Assembly: GCF_003012735.1 (NCBI RefSeq)
Contig: NZ_PXYI01000001.1
Span: 310,001 to 374,000 of the forward strand
DNA length: 64,000 bases
Direction: 5' to 3'
From: Allosphingosinicella deserti
GTDB lineage: Bacteria; Pseudomonadota; Alphaproteobacteria; Sphingomonadales; Sphingomonadaceae
In this document: piece after piece, positions 43,079-51,455 of the stretch
Layout of the letters: the number at the start of each line of letters is the position of its first letter
How positions within the stretch are numbered: the first letter of the stretch is position 1
Made by a program: the position numbers and the translations under genes
The notes under the pieces: model-generated
What the model saw: only the letters and a program-made list of their open reading frames with translations
Told to the model about the DNA's origin: nothing
The model's database searches: none

Positions 43079-44592
43079 ACGGCCTCCAGCCTCTTCGATC
43101 CTTGTGCCATGCCGAAGCGCGCGATGCTGCGCACCCGGCTGTCGGCGCGGCGCCGGTCCTCGACGATGCGCAGGTCGGCGGTCAAGGCACGCCGGCCGAT
43201 ATCGAGCAGCGCATAGCCGGCCTGCTCGACGTCGCTGAAGCGGATGTGCGGATTGTTGGCGCGGGCGTCGCCGAAGCGCCCGGCGGGCGGCGAGGCGGCC
43301 GCGAGCGCCGAGGTGACGATCTCGCTCGCCACCGGCCGGCCGGCGCGATCCCTGACATCGCTGACCCAGAAGGAATGAACGTCGCCGCTCAGCACGACCG
43401 GGCTCTGCACGTTCGGGCCGGCGAGGTCGGCGAGCAGCCGGTCGCGGCTGGCGGCATAACCGTCCCATTGATCGCTGAACGTGGCCCGCCGCTCGCCGTC
43501 GAGAAACAAAGGTGCGAAGAAGACCTGCTGGCCGATCAGGGTCCACGGCCGCCGCTCGCCGGCGAGGCGGCGGGAGAGCCAGCCTTCCTGGTCGCGCCCG
43601 AGGATCGTGGCAGCGGGCGCCCTCGCCGCGGCGCAGCCCTCGAGGCGCACGTTACGGGCGACATTCGGCTCCGCGCAGGGCGGCACGCTGCGATATTGAC
43701 GCGTGTCGAGCACCGACAAAGAGGCGAGATCCGCCCAGTCGACCGCGCGGAACAGGCGCGGCGACGGCCGGCGTCGCCACAGGCTCGGGCGGATCGGCAT
43801 ATGTTCGAAATAGGCCTGGTAGGCGGCCGCCCGCCGCTTGGCGAACAGCACCGGCGGCACCCCGTCACGGTTGGCGAGCCCGGCATAATCGTTGAGCAAC
43901 TCGTGATCGTCCCAGGTCACCAGCCAGGGGCAGGCGCGATGCGCGGCCTGCAGGTCCGGATCAGTCTTGTAGAGGGCGTGGCGCCGGCGATAGCCGGCGA
44001 GATCGATCGGATCGGGCGCGCCGAACGCGCGCACCACTGGCTGGCCCGGATAGGATTGCTCGTAGATGTAATCGCCGAGCTGCAGGATGAGATCCGGCGC
44101 CTGCGCGACGATGTCGCGATAGGCGCCGAAACGGGCCTGCTCCCAATGCTGGCACGACGTCACCGCCAGCCGCAGCCGATCGGCGGTTCGCGGCACCGTT
44201 GCCGTCCGCCCGACGGCACTGGTCGCCCCGAGCGCGTGGAAGCGATACCAGTAAGGCCGCCCCGGCGTGAGGCCCGCCAGTTCGACATGCACGCTGTGGG
44301 CATGCTCGGGATGGGCCGTGATGCTGCCTTTGCGGACGATCGTCCGGAAGGCCGGGTCGGCGGCGATTTCGAAGCGGACCGGAACGGGCGCCGCAGCCAG
44401 CGCGGTCGCGCCGGGCCCGACCAGCCGGGTCCACAGCACGAAGCCGTCGTCGCTGGGGTCGCCGCTGGCGACGCCGAGGCCGAACGGATCCGTGTCGCTG
44501 CGCGCGCCGAAATCGATCGCGCATGCGGGGGCGGCGGCGAGCCCCGCCATCGCGGCGAGGATCGCCCGCCGATGCCATTCCGTCGAAGTCAC
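43075..44592 (-). CDS. PhoD-like alkaline phosphatase/phosphodiesterase
   Basis: A 505-residue exported phosphatase of the PhoD family (Fe/Ca enzymes active on phosphodiesters). A twin-arginine-like signal HRRAILAAMAGLAAAPA is near the start. Metal-site motifs are LILQLGDYIYEQ, WLVTWDDHELLNDY and VVLSGDVHSFWVSD, and GVASGDPSDDGFVLWTRL is the family N-terminal domain. GTG 44592 has GAGGGCGC upstream; an ATG 17 codons earlier is possible but spoils the signal peptide. It is first gene of the two-gene phospholipid-phosphate operon and divergent from a TonB receptor, with Pho-box-like repeats between. Confidence 0.93.
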   Translation of the reverse strand: MTSTEWHRRAILAAMAGLAAAPACAIDFGARSDTDPFGLGVASGDPSDDGFVLWTRLVGPGATALAAAPVPVRFEIAADPAFRTIVRKGSITAHPEHAHSVHVELAGLTPGRPYWYRFHALGATSAVGRTATVPRTADRLRLAVTSCQHWEQARFGAYRDIVAQAPDLILQLGDYIYEQSYPGQPVVRAFGAPDPIDLAGYRRRHALYKTDPDLQAAHRACPWLVTWDDHELLNDYAGLANRDGVPPVLFAKRRAAAYQAYFEHMPIRPSLWRRRPSPRLFRAVDWADLASLSVLDTRQYRSVPPCAEPNVARNVRLEGCAAARAPAATILGRDQEGWLSRRLAGERRPWTLIGQQVFFAPLFLDGERRATFSDQWDGYAASRDRLLADLAGPNVQSPVVLSGDVHSFWVSDVRDRAGRPVASEIVTSALAAASPPAGRFGDARANNPHIRFSDVEQAGYALLDIGRRALTADLRIVEDRRRADSRVRSIARFGMAQGSKRLEAV

Positions 44593-44614
44593 GCGCCCTC
44601 GGTAGGCGGGGCCG

Positions 44615-44631
44615 ATGACGGGAATGTGACC
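44615..44631 (-). promoter_or_regulatory. Pho-box-like repeat upstream of the phosphatase
   Basis: On the minus strand GGTCAC and CGTCAT begin 11 bases apart (GGTCACATTCCCGTCAT), the spacing of PhoB half-sites, 23 bp before the PhoD start codon. Confidence 0.45.
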
Positions 44632-44647
44632 AAGTAGCGTCATGAAA

Positions 44648-44676
44648 CTGAAATCCCCACGTCACCAACCTGTCGC
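44648..44676 (+). promoter_or_regulatory. Pho-box-like triple repeat upstream of the TonB receptor
   Basis: CTGAAAT, ACGTCAC and CTGTCGC follow each other with 4-base spacers (11-base period), close to the CTGTCAT-N4 pattern of PhoB sites. The array lies about 60 bp before the receptor start. Confidence 0.45.
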
Positions 44677-44734
44677 GGCCGCGGCCTAGGGCGCCGGCAG
44701 ACGCCCCAGATGGCGCCCTGATTGAGGAAAAAAC

Positions 44735-47035
44735 GTGCTCTCGAAGACGATGCTCCTGGCTTCGGCCGGGTCCCTGGCCCTGCTCGCCGCGCCCGCCGTT
44801 CACGCCCAGGCCGCGGCCGACGCGTCCTCGCCCGCCGATCCCGCCGCCTCTGCGGAGCAGGGCGAGGAGATCGTGATCTACGGCACCGGCAAGGTCCGCC
44901 AGGAACAGACGATCAACGAGGCCGCACTCGACATCCTGCCGCCGGGAAGCTCGCCGCTCAAGGCGGTCGCCCGCCTGCCCGGTGTCGCGCTGCAGAGCTC
45001 GGATCCGTTCGGCAGCTACGAGCTCGGCACCCGCCTCTCGGTGCGCGGCTTCAACCAGAGCCAGATGGGCTACACGCTGGACGGCGTGCCCCTGGGCGAC
45101 ATGTTCTACAACAACCATAATGGCCTGCACATCAGCCGCGCGATCGCGGCCGAGAACATCGCGCGGGTCGACGTGTCGCAGGGCGCCGGTTCGCTCGCCA
45201 TCGCCTCCACCAGCAATCTCGGCGGCAATCTCGAATTCATATCGCGCGCACCGTCGCAGGAACTGGGCGGCGAGATCGCGGCCACCTACGGGATGTACGA
45301 CACCGTCCATCTCTACGGCCGCATCGACAGCGGCGAGCTCTCCACCGGCACCCGCATCTCCCTCTCGGGCGTCTACCACGATGCCGACAAGTGGAAGGGC
45401 TACGGCCAGCAGACCGATCGCAAGATCAACGGCAAGATCGTCCAGCGGATCGGTGCCGCGACCCTGACCGGCTGGCTGAATTATTCGCTCCACAAGGAGC
45501 GCAATTACGCCGATCTGTCGCCCGCGACCCTGGATCGGATCGGCTACGATCTCGATTTCCTGCGCCCCGATTTCGACACCGCCGTCCGGCTCTCGCAGAT
45601 CAGCGCCAACCAGACCGCGTCGGCGGCAAAGCGGCCGCTGCCCTTCCCGACCGCCGGCCTGGTCTTCCCGACCCCCTACACCAACGTCAACGACACTTAT
45701 TATGACAGTGGCGGGGTGCGCAGCGATTATCTCGGCGCGCTGACCCTCGCCGTGCCGGTGACCGACTGGCTCGCCGTCTCGGCGACCTATTACCACCATG
45801 ACGACAAGGGCTCGGGCGGCATCTACACGCCGGCGGTGTTCTCGCCCGACGGTTTCCCGCTGTCGGTGCGCACCACCGAATATGGCATCAACCGCGACGG
45901 CGGCATCGTCAACGCCACGGCGACCCTCGGCGATCACACGCTCCAGGCCGGCTATTGGCACGAGGACAATGACGCGATCACCGATCGCAATTATTATGCC
46001 GTCAGTCAGAGCAACCGGCCCGACGTGACCGACTTCCTCGCCAATCCGTTCCGCTCCGATTTCCTCACCGATCTCACCACCGTCACCAATCAATTCTATG
46101 TCAGCGACAGCTGGCGGCTGAGCGATGCGCTGACCATCGCCGGCGGCTTCAAGGGCGCGCGGGTGGAAAACGGCATCACCACCAATGCCGGCACGCCGTT
46201 CATCAACGGCAAGATCGCCGCCAGGGACTGGTTCCAGCCGCAGATCGGCGCCACCTACCGCACCGGCGGCCAGGAATTCTTCGCCAATTATGCCGAGAAT
46301 ATGCGCGCCTACATCAGCTCGTTCCGCGGGCCGTTCGGCACCACCCAGGTCGGCTTCGAGGCGATCCGCGACGTGCTGAAGCCGGAGACGTCGCGGACGA
46401 TCGAGGCCGGCTGGCGCTTCGAGACGGGGCCGGTGCGCGGCGTCCTCGCGCTCTACGACGTCAAGTTCGAGAACCGGCTGCTCGCCGCGTTCAGCGGCGC
46501 CAACATCCTCGGCAATCCCAGCATCCTGCAGAATGTCGGCAGCGTCACCAGCCGCGGCGTCGAGATCGCAGCCACCTACCGGGCGAGCCGGGCGGTGTCG
46601 CTGATCGGCTCCTATTCGTACAATGACAGCACCTACGACGACGACACCGTCAACGGCGCCGCGCTCGTCGCTACCAAAGGCGTGCGGACCGTCGACACGC
46701 CCGCGCACCTCGCCAAGGGCGAGCTCAATTACGACGACGGGCGGTTCTTCGGCAATTTCGCGGGATCGTACACGTCGAAGCGCAACGTCACCTATACGGG
46801 CGACGTCACCGTCGGCGGCTACGTCCTGTTCGACGCCGCGCTCGGCTACCGCTTTCCCGAAGGCGGGCCGCTCGCCGGCTTCGAGCTGCAGATCAACGCG
46901 GCCAATTTGTTCGACAAGAAATATATCGCAGCGCTGGGATCGGGCCAGTTTTTCAACACCGCGGCCTCGCTCAACAACACCCTGCAGGCCGGATCGCCCC
47001 GCCAGGTGTTCGGCACGATCCGCAAGCGTTTCTGA
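44735..47035 (+). CDS. TonB-dependent outer-membrane receptor, phospholipase-linked
   Basis: A 766-residue receptor. The signal peptide ends AVHAQ at ~25. A TonB-box-like segment EEIVIYGTGKV follows. The plug domain includes LKAVARLPGVALQSSDPFGS, TRLSVRGFNQSQMGYTLDGV and VSQGAGSLAIASTSNLGGNL. The barrel ends NTLQAGSPRQVFGTIRKRF with terminal Phe. It is shorter than the phytase-linked receptor and of a different subclass. Position beside PhoD and phospholipase C genes suggests uptake of a phosphate- or choline-bearing product. Start GTG 44735 fits the signal peptide. Confidence 0.92.
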   Translation: MLSKTMLLASAGSLALLAAPAVHAQAAADASSPADPAASAEQGEEIVIYGTGKVRQEQTINEAALDILPPGSSPLKAVARLPGVALQSSDPFGSYELGTRLSVRGFNQSQMGYTLDGVPLGDMFYNNHNGLHISRAIAAENIARVDVSQGAGSLAIASTSNLGGNLEFISRAPSQELGGEIAATYGMYDTVHLYGRIDSGELSTGTRISLSGVYHDADKWKGYGQQTDRKINGKIVQRIGAATLTGWLNYSLHKERNYADLSPATLDRIGYDLDFLRPDFDTAVRLSQISANQTASAAKRPLPFPTAGLVFPTPYTNVNDTYYDSGGVRSDYLGALTLAVPVTDWLAVSATYYHHDDKGSGGIYTPAVFSPDGFPLSVRTTEYGINRDGGIVNATATLGDHTLQAGYWHEDNDAITDRNYYAVSQSNRPDVTDFLANPFRSDFLTDLTTVTNQFYVSDSWRLSDALTIAGGFKGARVENGITTNAGTPFINGKIAARDWFQPQIGATYRTGGQEFFANYAENMRAYISSFRGPFGTTQVGFEAIRDVLKPETSRTIEAGWRFETGPVRGVLALYDVKFENRLLAAFSGANILGNPSILQNVGSVTSRGVEIAATYRASRAVSLIGSYSYNDSTYDDDTVNGAALVATKGVRTVDTPAHLAKGELNYDDGRFFGNFAGSYTSKRNVTYTGDVTVGGYVLFDAALGYRFPEGGPLAGFELQINAANLFDKKYIAALGSGQFFNTAASLNNTLQAGSPRQVFGTIRKRF

Positions 47036-47043
47036 GGATGGCG

Positions 47044-47068
47044 CGGGTCAGGCCGGCGGCCTGGCCCG
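47044..47068 (+). terminator. Hairpin after the TonB receptor gene
   Basis: CGGGTCAGGCC-ggc-GGCCTGGCCCG forms an 11-bp stem with one G-U pair, eight bases past the receptor stop codon. There is no T-run, so termination efficiency is uncertain. Confidence 0.5.
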
Positions 47069-47209
47069 TGTTCAGGCGCCGGTGAACGGGTCGGTGGCGC
47101 GCACCGGACGGTGGAGGATGTTGGGATTAGCTGTGACCGGCGGCGGTGTGAATCGATGCTTCGTCCTTCACGCTCCAGGACGCGCGGGGCGCGTCTTGTG
47201 GGCGTGGCC

Positions 47210-47332
47210 CTACTTCCCCATGATCGTGTCGATCAGCGCCGTCTGGACAGACAGCGCCTCGGCAGGCTCCTGCTTGGCCGCGTCGTTGGGGCGTGCTGGT
47301 TCCGATACTTGTGCTTGGGTGATCGCCGGCAT
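47210..47332 (-). CDS. 40-residue ORF coupled to the cysteine-peptidase-like gene
   Basis: The stop codon of the gene upstream and the ATG of this frame overlap as TGATG, a classical re-initiation junction. The frame runs 40 codons: MPAITQAQVSEPARPNDAAK, then QEPAEALSVQTALIDTIMGK, ending at TAG 47210. The peptide is hydrophilic, Ala/Gln/Glu-rich and without a signal peptide, with a short amphipathic end. No family is recognised. Its place suggests a third component of the module; the second module lacks an equivalent right after its stop. Confidence 0.4.
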   Translation of the reverse strand: MPAITQAQVSEPARPNDAAKQEPAEALSVQTALIDTIMGK

Positions 47333-48297
47333 CAGCGGAAACGCGCAAAGGCAAAGGCGCCGTACAGGCGTCCGTGCAGGTGCCCCAGCTTGGGCGTGTG
47401 CAGCGCGCTGTTTTCATTACCCCAACTCACCAAATACAGGCTGGTTCGCCAATTCTGCATGTCGGCAACGCCAGGGCGGGAGGCCGACTTGAGCGCGTCT
47501 TCCAGCGGGACGACTTTGCCGCCTTCGCCTGCCTGGATCAGGGGGCGGCGATGGGGGTTCACAACGACCCAGTGCCGCTTCCGGAACGTGTTAGTGCCGC
47601 CGCCGCTGAGCAGGCTCGAGTCAATCTGGAGGACGATCCAGCTGTTCACCCAGTGCTTGAGCAGGCCTAGGTTGGCCGACACTGGGCTCTTCATGATGCC
47701 CTGGCCCATTGTGTCGCCGCGCAGGCTGCCGCCGACAGCGGCAAACCAGGCTTTGACGACATCGGGGTAGGTGACCGATCCGAGTTGATCATCGGGCTTG
47801 GGATGTCCGAACACCCAGCCGACCGGGCGCGTGGAAGCGCTGAGCGACGCCATCGTCATCCAGTCGAGATCGGAGATCAGCGCGCGGCCGGGTTGGGCCT
47901 TTCGTGCCTCGGTGAGTGCGGTGCGCGTGCCGATGCTGCTGTCGACCTCCACGATGCCGGCCTTGCCGCGAAAATCATACTCGCCCTTCAGCCAGAGACT
48001 GATAGCGTAGCTGACATATAGGTCCGGGCGATCCTCCAGCAGGCAGTAGAGGAAGGCGGCCGGGCCGCAATAAGAGGTGCCGACCTGACGGGGCAGATCC
48101 TTACCCTGCAACCGTCGGTTAAGCTGCGTGACCAGGTCGTTGCGGGAGATGGGCCAGCCGGCGGGACTCTTCTGAAGGCCGGCCGCCGCGGTTTGCGTCG
48201 CGGCGGCGCTCTTGCCCGGCTTGGGATTACCGTTTGCGGAGAACTGGCTCACGATGTTTTGCGCAGCCTTGAGGCGTGGTCCTTGAGCGATCGTCAT
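47332..48297 (-). CDS. Cysteine-peptidase-like protein of the duplicated module (copy 1)
   Basis: A 321-residue soluble protein without signal peptide, not assigned to a named family. Cys77 lies in TSYCGPAAFLYCLLEDRPD, a papain-like/C39-like nucleophile helix. His242 lies in KRHWVVVNPHRRPLIQAG, like the His strand of those folds, with Asn247 in the third-residue position. Other blocks shared with copy 2 are ISDLDWMTMASLSA, a GQGIM turn, QIDSSLLSGGG and SWGNE. The C-to-H spacing is 165 in both copies. The first ~45 residues are a disordered, Ala/Gln-rich lead. Its ATG overlaps the stop of the membrane-protein gene (ATGA). Activity as a peptidase, transferase or toxin is inference only. Confidence 0.7.
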   Translation of the reverse strand: MTIAQGPRLKAAQNIVSQFSANGNPKPGKSAAATQTAAAGLQKSPAGWPISRNDLVTQLNRRLQGKDLPRQVGTSYCGPAAFLYCLLEDRPDLYVSYAISLWLKGEYDFRGKAGIVEVDSSIGTRTALTEARKAQPGRALISDLDWMTMASLSASTRPVGWVFGHPKPDDQLGSVTYPDVVKAWFAAVGGSLRGDTMGQGIMKSPVSANLGLLKHWVNSWIVLQIDSSLLSGGGTNTFRKRHWVVVNPHRRPLIQAGEGGKVVPLEDALKSASRPGVADMQNWRTSLYLVSWGNENSALHTPKLGHLHGRLYGAFAFARFR

Positions 48298-48902
48298 TGC
48301 GCATGCTCCTTGGCGTAGATCGCCTCCAGATTATCGACGCCACTGTCTTCCGGGGCGTGAAGCTCGCGCTGTTCGGCAACGGCCTGATCCTGTGCCCGTT
48401 GTTGCGCGGCGCCCTCGGTCCACCGATAGCCTGCATAAGCGAGGGAGGCGCCGAGCGCCGTCAGCAAAATAGCGACAATCGGCCCCGCTCGGCCGCCTTG
48501 GGACGATGCCTGCTGGCTGGCCAGATCAACTTTGGGAGTGCCCAACAACAGGAACGCGGCCACCCCGAAGAACAACAGCAAGGCGACGTAGGAGAGCAAG
48601 CGCGGTCCCGCTGCTATGCCGTAAAATGCGAGGGCGAACGCCGCGACGGCTGCCAGTGCCAACAGGACGAGTGCCGGGGCGGCGCGCTTTCCCATGTCCT
48701 GCCGACGACGGGCGGCTTCGATCACCAGCTTTGCCGTGGTGAGGCCGAGAAGGGCGCCGGCGAGGGTGACCACCAGGACGGTCCCGTCGCGCATGAGCAG
48801 GATGGCGATCCAAGCTGGCAGCAGCGCTGCCGCGAGGAATGCCAGCAGGCGCAGGCGCGAGGTGCTGCCCCGGGCGGAGAAAAAGCCCTTCAGAACGTCC
48901 AT
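48294..48902 (-). CDS. Membrane protein of the duplicated module (copy 1)
   Basis: A 202-residue inner-membrane protein. Five hydrophobic segments are visible: LLAFLAAALLPAWIAILLM, VLVVTLAGALLGLTTAKLVI, PALVLLALAAVAAFALAFYG, LLSYVALLLFFGVAAFLLLG and PIVAILLTALGASLAYAGYR. A basic IEAARRRQD loop follows helix 2, and a ~40-residue polar C-terminal tail ends the chain. Paralogue of the protein at 50853-51455: both share FFS-x-x-G near the start, the same helix spacing and the RRR loop. It sits first in the module, coupled to the cysteine-peptidase-like gene. Confidence 0.7.
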   Translation of the reverse strand: MDVLKGFFSARGSTSRLRLLAFLAAALLPAWIAILLMRDGTVLVVTLAGALLGLTTAKLVIEAARRRQDMGKRAAPALVLLALAAVAAFALAFYGIAAGPRLLSYVALLLFFGVAAFLLLGTPKVDLASQQASSQGGRAGPIVAILLTALGASLAYAGYRWTEGAAQQRAQDQAVAEQRELHAPEDSGVDNLEAIYAKEHAQ

Positions 48903-49110
48903 CGTGCGGGCTCTCCCCGGTTTGCCGCTCGGCTGTCGGGAGAGACAACGCGATTGGGGAGTGGATTGCAATGGGGTTGTGTTCCCCCCTGACGGAAATG
49001 CGACGCGGAGCTTCGTCATCAGCTTGGTCGCTTGTGGGTGTGCCCGCTCTTCCGCCTTGGCCAACCCTTTCTTGCTTTCAGTGGGGGCTACCTGCGGATC
49101 CGCGAGAGGA

Positions 49111-49138
49111 ATTCCGGGGACACTTTCCTTAACTCCGA
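49111..49138 (+). repeat. Interspersed motif, copy A
   Basis: ATTCCGGGGACACTTTCCTT followed by AACTCCGA. One of four sites with this motif in 49-57.7 kb, all in the same orientation. It lies between module copy 1 and the remnant/P1 peptidase block. Confidence 0.75.
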
Positions 49139-49139
49139 A

Positions 49140-49325
49140 GAGCCGCGCCCCCCCTCGCCGAAGTAGGCATGGTGCGTGCATCGGCGACGTGCCTGGAAGC
49201 GCGGAAGCAAAGACGCGGGCCACGCCGCAGCTTCCTGCGCGAGTGATGCGAGCGTCTGATCGAGCGGTACCACTTCCCGGTCTTGCCGCGGCAGGTGGCC
49301 TGCACCCGGAAGCTCGTCCGGATCA
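49140..49325 (-). pseudogene. Remnant of a third cysteine-peptidase-like gene
   Basis: On the minus strand, in one frame, about 60 codons read DPDELPGAGHLPRQDREVV, then PLDQTLASLAQEAAAW and further divergent sequence. This parallels the C-terminal part of the cysteine-peptidase-like protein of module 1 (NPHRRPLIQAGEGGKVVPLE followed by DALKSA). The catalytic Cys and His regions are missing and there is no start. It abuts the 3' end of the P1 peptidase gene on one side and motif copy A on the other. Confidence 0.4.
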
Positions 49326-50471
49326 GCGTGTGCGGCGTGCTTCCGAATGTAGCTTAAGGACTTCCTCCAGCGGCAAGGCCTGGATGCGCGCTCCGTTGCC
49401 TTCGGCCGAAACCGCACGGAACATCGAATTCAGCACGGCCTCCTCCGTTGCCTCCACGGTCGCCTGGAAGAGCGGCGAGATGCGATCGTTGGGAAGTTCG
49501 GCGATCGCGGCGACATCGCTCCGCCGCTCGGGCGTGCGCCGCACGCTCTGGGCGGTGGAAAATGCGACGGCATAGTCGCCGGAGCCGTTGGTGATCGGTG
49601 AACCCGTGCGTGCGATGCCGAGGAAGGCGCGGCGCGCGAGCCGCTCGAGATTGCGATCCGACAAGGGCGCGTCGGTAGCGATCACGATCACCACCGAACC
49701 GTCCCCCGCTGCCGAATGGAGTTCGTCCTTGAGATAATAGTTGTCGAGCAGGGTGCCGATCGGCACGCCGTCGACGCTGAGCACGCCTCCGTAATTGCTC
49801 TGGACGAGTACCCCGACCGTATATCCGCCAAGCTTCGGCGGAAGCCGCCGCGAACTCGTTCCGATCCCGCCCTTCCAGCCGAACGCGACGGTGCCGGTTC
49901 CCGCGCCGACCGAACCTTCCGCAACGGGCCCGCCTCGGGCGGCGTCGATTGCGGCGCGCGCATCCGCCTTCGTCACCCTGCGGCGGCGGATGTCGTTCAG
50001 GGCGCCGTCATTGGTCTCGCCGACGATCGCGTTGACCGAGCGGACCTGCTCGTTTCCGGTCTGCTCCAACGTCCACTCGATGGCAGAAGCGGCCGCCTCG
50101 GGCACCGACAGGGTGTTGGTCAGCAGGATCGGAGTCTCGATCTCGCCAAGTTCTGCGACCTGGGTCGAGCCCATGAACTTGCCGAAACCGTTCGCCACCG
50201 CGAAACCCGCCGGCACCTTGTCCTGGAAGAGGTTGCCCGCGTGCGGCCGTATCGCAGTGACGCCGGTCCTCACGGCGGTGCCTTCGATCAAGGTTGTGTG
50301 ACCGACCTGCACCCCCGCCACGTCGGTGATCCCATTGAGAGGCCCCGGCTCCAGCACGCCGATGCGGATGCCCGCCTCCCGGACTCGCGGACGCTCGGCC
50401 GCCGAGGCGGACGCCGCAGCAACGAGCGCGGAGGCGGCGACGGCGGAACGCACGAACGGCTTCAGGACCAT
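49323..50471 (-). CDS. P1 family peptidase (DmpA-like aminopeptidase/amidase)
   Basis: A 382-residue exported N-terminal-nucleophile hydrolase. The signal peptide ends ASASA at ~24. Family motifs: NGITDVAGVQVGHTTLIEGT, RTGVTAIRPHAGN, NAIVGETNDGALNDI, and the self-cleavage region AAGDGSVVIVIATDAPLSDR. There the Ser after Gly becomes the N-terminal nucleophile, as in Ochrobactrum DmpA. It is predicted to be processed into two chains and to release N-terminal residues from peptides or amides. GAGGAG before ATG 50471 supports the start. It lies alone between motif copies A and B. Confidence 0.92.
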   Translation of the reverse strand: MVLKPFVRSAVAASALVAAASASAAERPRVREAGIRIGVLEPGPLNGITDVAGVQVGHTTLIEGTAVRTGVTAIRPHAGNLFQDKVPAGFAVANGFGKFMGSTQVAELGEIETPILLTNTLSVPEAAASAIEWTLEQTGNEQVRSVNAIVGETNDGALNDIRRRRVTKADARAAIDAARGGPVAEGSVGAGTGTVAFGWKGGIGTSSRRLPPKLGGYTVGVLVQSNYGGVLSVDGVPIGTLLDNYYLKDELHSAAGDGSVVIVIATDAPLSDRNLERLARRAFLGIARTGSPITNGSGDYAVAFSTAQSVRRTPERRSDVAAIAELPNDRISPLFQATVEATEEAVLNSMFRAVSAEGNGARIQALPLEEVLKLHSEARRTR

Positions 50472-50651
50472 GATATCTCCTCGCGGCAGGGCATGCCCGA
50501 GCCTACAGGCTTTCGCCGCCGCGTCGAGCAGTCCGGCGCGCTCGCCCGTCAAGAGCCGTGGTGGCTGAGAGCGGCATGATCCGTCTCCGGCCATCGGATT
50601 GTTCGATCCGTGACAGGCAAGCCGTGACGGAGCGCCCAGGGAATACCGTCA

Positions 50652-50689
50652 AATTCCGAAGCCACTTTACTTAACTCCGACGATCGACC
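50652..50689 (+). repeat. Interspersed motif, copy B
   Basis: AATTCCGAAGCCACTTTACT followed by TAACTCCGACGATCGACC. Same motif and orientation as copies A, C and D. It separates the P1 peptidase gene from module copy 2. Confidence 0.75.
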
Positions 50690-50852
50690 GTGTACGCGGC
50701 TTCGGACTGGTTTGGCGGGCCGGAGCGTGTGGAACCGCGCATTGACGTTATCCGAGGTACCGCGCATGTATCGGTAACGAGATGTTCTCGGTCGGGCGGA
50801 CCTGACTTGTACGATTGGCAGTGCTCAAATTTGTGTTGGGGGTTGTGATTGC

Positions 50853-51455
50853 ATGACGGCTCCGGCTGAAGGTCGATCCTACGTGGGCGCAAATGGTGCG
50901 CTGGTCACTTTCTTCTCCTCAGAAGGACGCAGCTCGATATCCCGAATGCTGGTCGTCGGGCTGGCGACGTTGCTCGTGCTTTGGACATGCACCCTTAGTC
51001 GTTGGGAACATGGCATCTTGGTCAACGTGCTGGTGGGCGCGATCGCCGGCGCGGCAATTGGCAAATTTGGCGTAGAAGCACGTCGTCGGGTGCGCGACGC
51101 AGGTTTTAACATGCAGCTCGTCGGCTGGGTGTGGCTCGTGCTGGGGCTTCTTGAGCTGGTGTCCTGGCTCGCGTTTCTCGAGTCGGACCCAGATTGGTCT
51201 CAATGGCTGTTTCTGGGCCTCAACTTTGTCGTGCCGCTGGTCGCCGCGGTGTTCTTGCTCGCGCCGAGCCGGCGAGGTGATGTCGGCAGGGTCCCAGACA
51301 AGCCCCGCTTTTGGCGCGGTCCGGCTTTCGGCGCCGCCTGTATCCTGTCTGGGATGGCGGTGGCGGCCGCTCTTACCGCCTATGCAAATGGCGTGCGCGA
51401 CGCGATCGAGCGCCGCGCGCAATTCGAGGCCAGCCGCCCGGAGTCGGCGCGGTGA
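50853..51455 (+). CDS. Membrane protein of the duplicated module (copy 2)
   Basis: A 200-residue inner-membrane protein, paralogue of the one at 48294-48902. Helices: MLVVGLATLLVLWTCTL, ILVNVLVGAIAGAAIGKF, LVGWVWLVLGLLELVSWLAF, WLFLGLNFVVPLVAAVFLL and AFGAACILSGMAVAAALTAY. The VEARRRVRD loop after helix 2 matches IEAARRRQD of copy 1, and VTFFSSEGRSSISR matches the copy 1 start. It has a longer N-terminal lead (about 15 residues). Its stop overlaps the next start as GTGA, as in copy 1 (ATGA). Confidence 0.7.
   Translation: MTAPAEGRSYVGANGALVTFFSSEGRSSISRMLVVGLATLLVLWTCTLSRWEHGILVNVLVGAIAGAAIGKFGVEARRRVRDAGFNMQLVGWVWLVLGLLELVSWLAFLESDPDWSQWLFLGLNFVVPLVAAVFLLAPSRRGDVGRVPDKPRFWRGPAFGAACILSGMAVAAALTAYANGVRDAIERRAQFEASRPESAR

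Noticed and set aside
47332-48297. Bacteriocin-processing C39 peptidase
   Set aside because: C39 domains sit on ABC exporters and cut double-glycine leaders. Here the protein is free-standing, the partner has no ATPase, and the 40-residue ORF behind it has no Gly-Gly leader.
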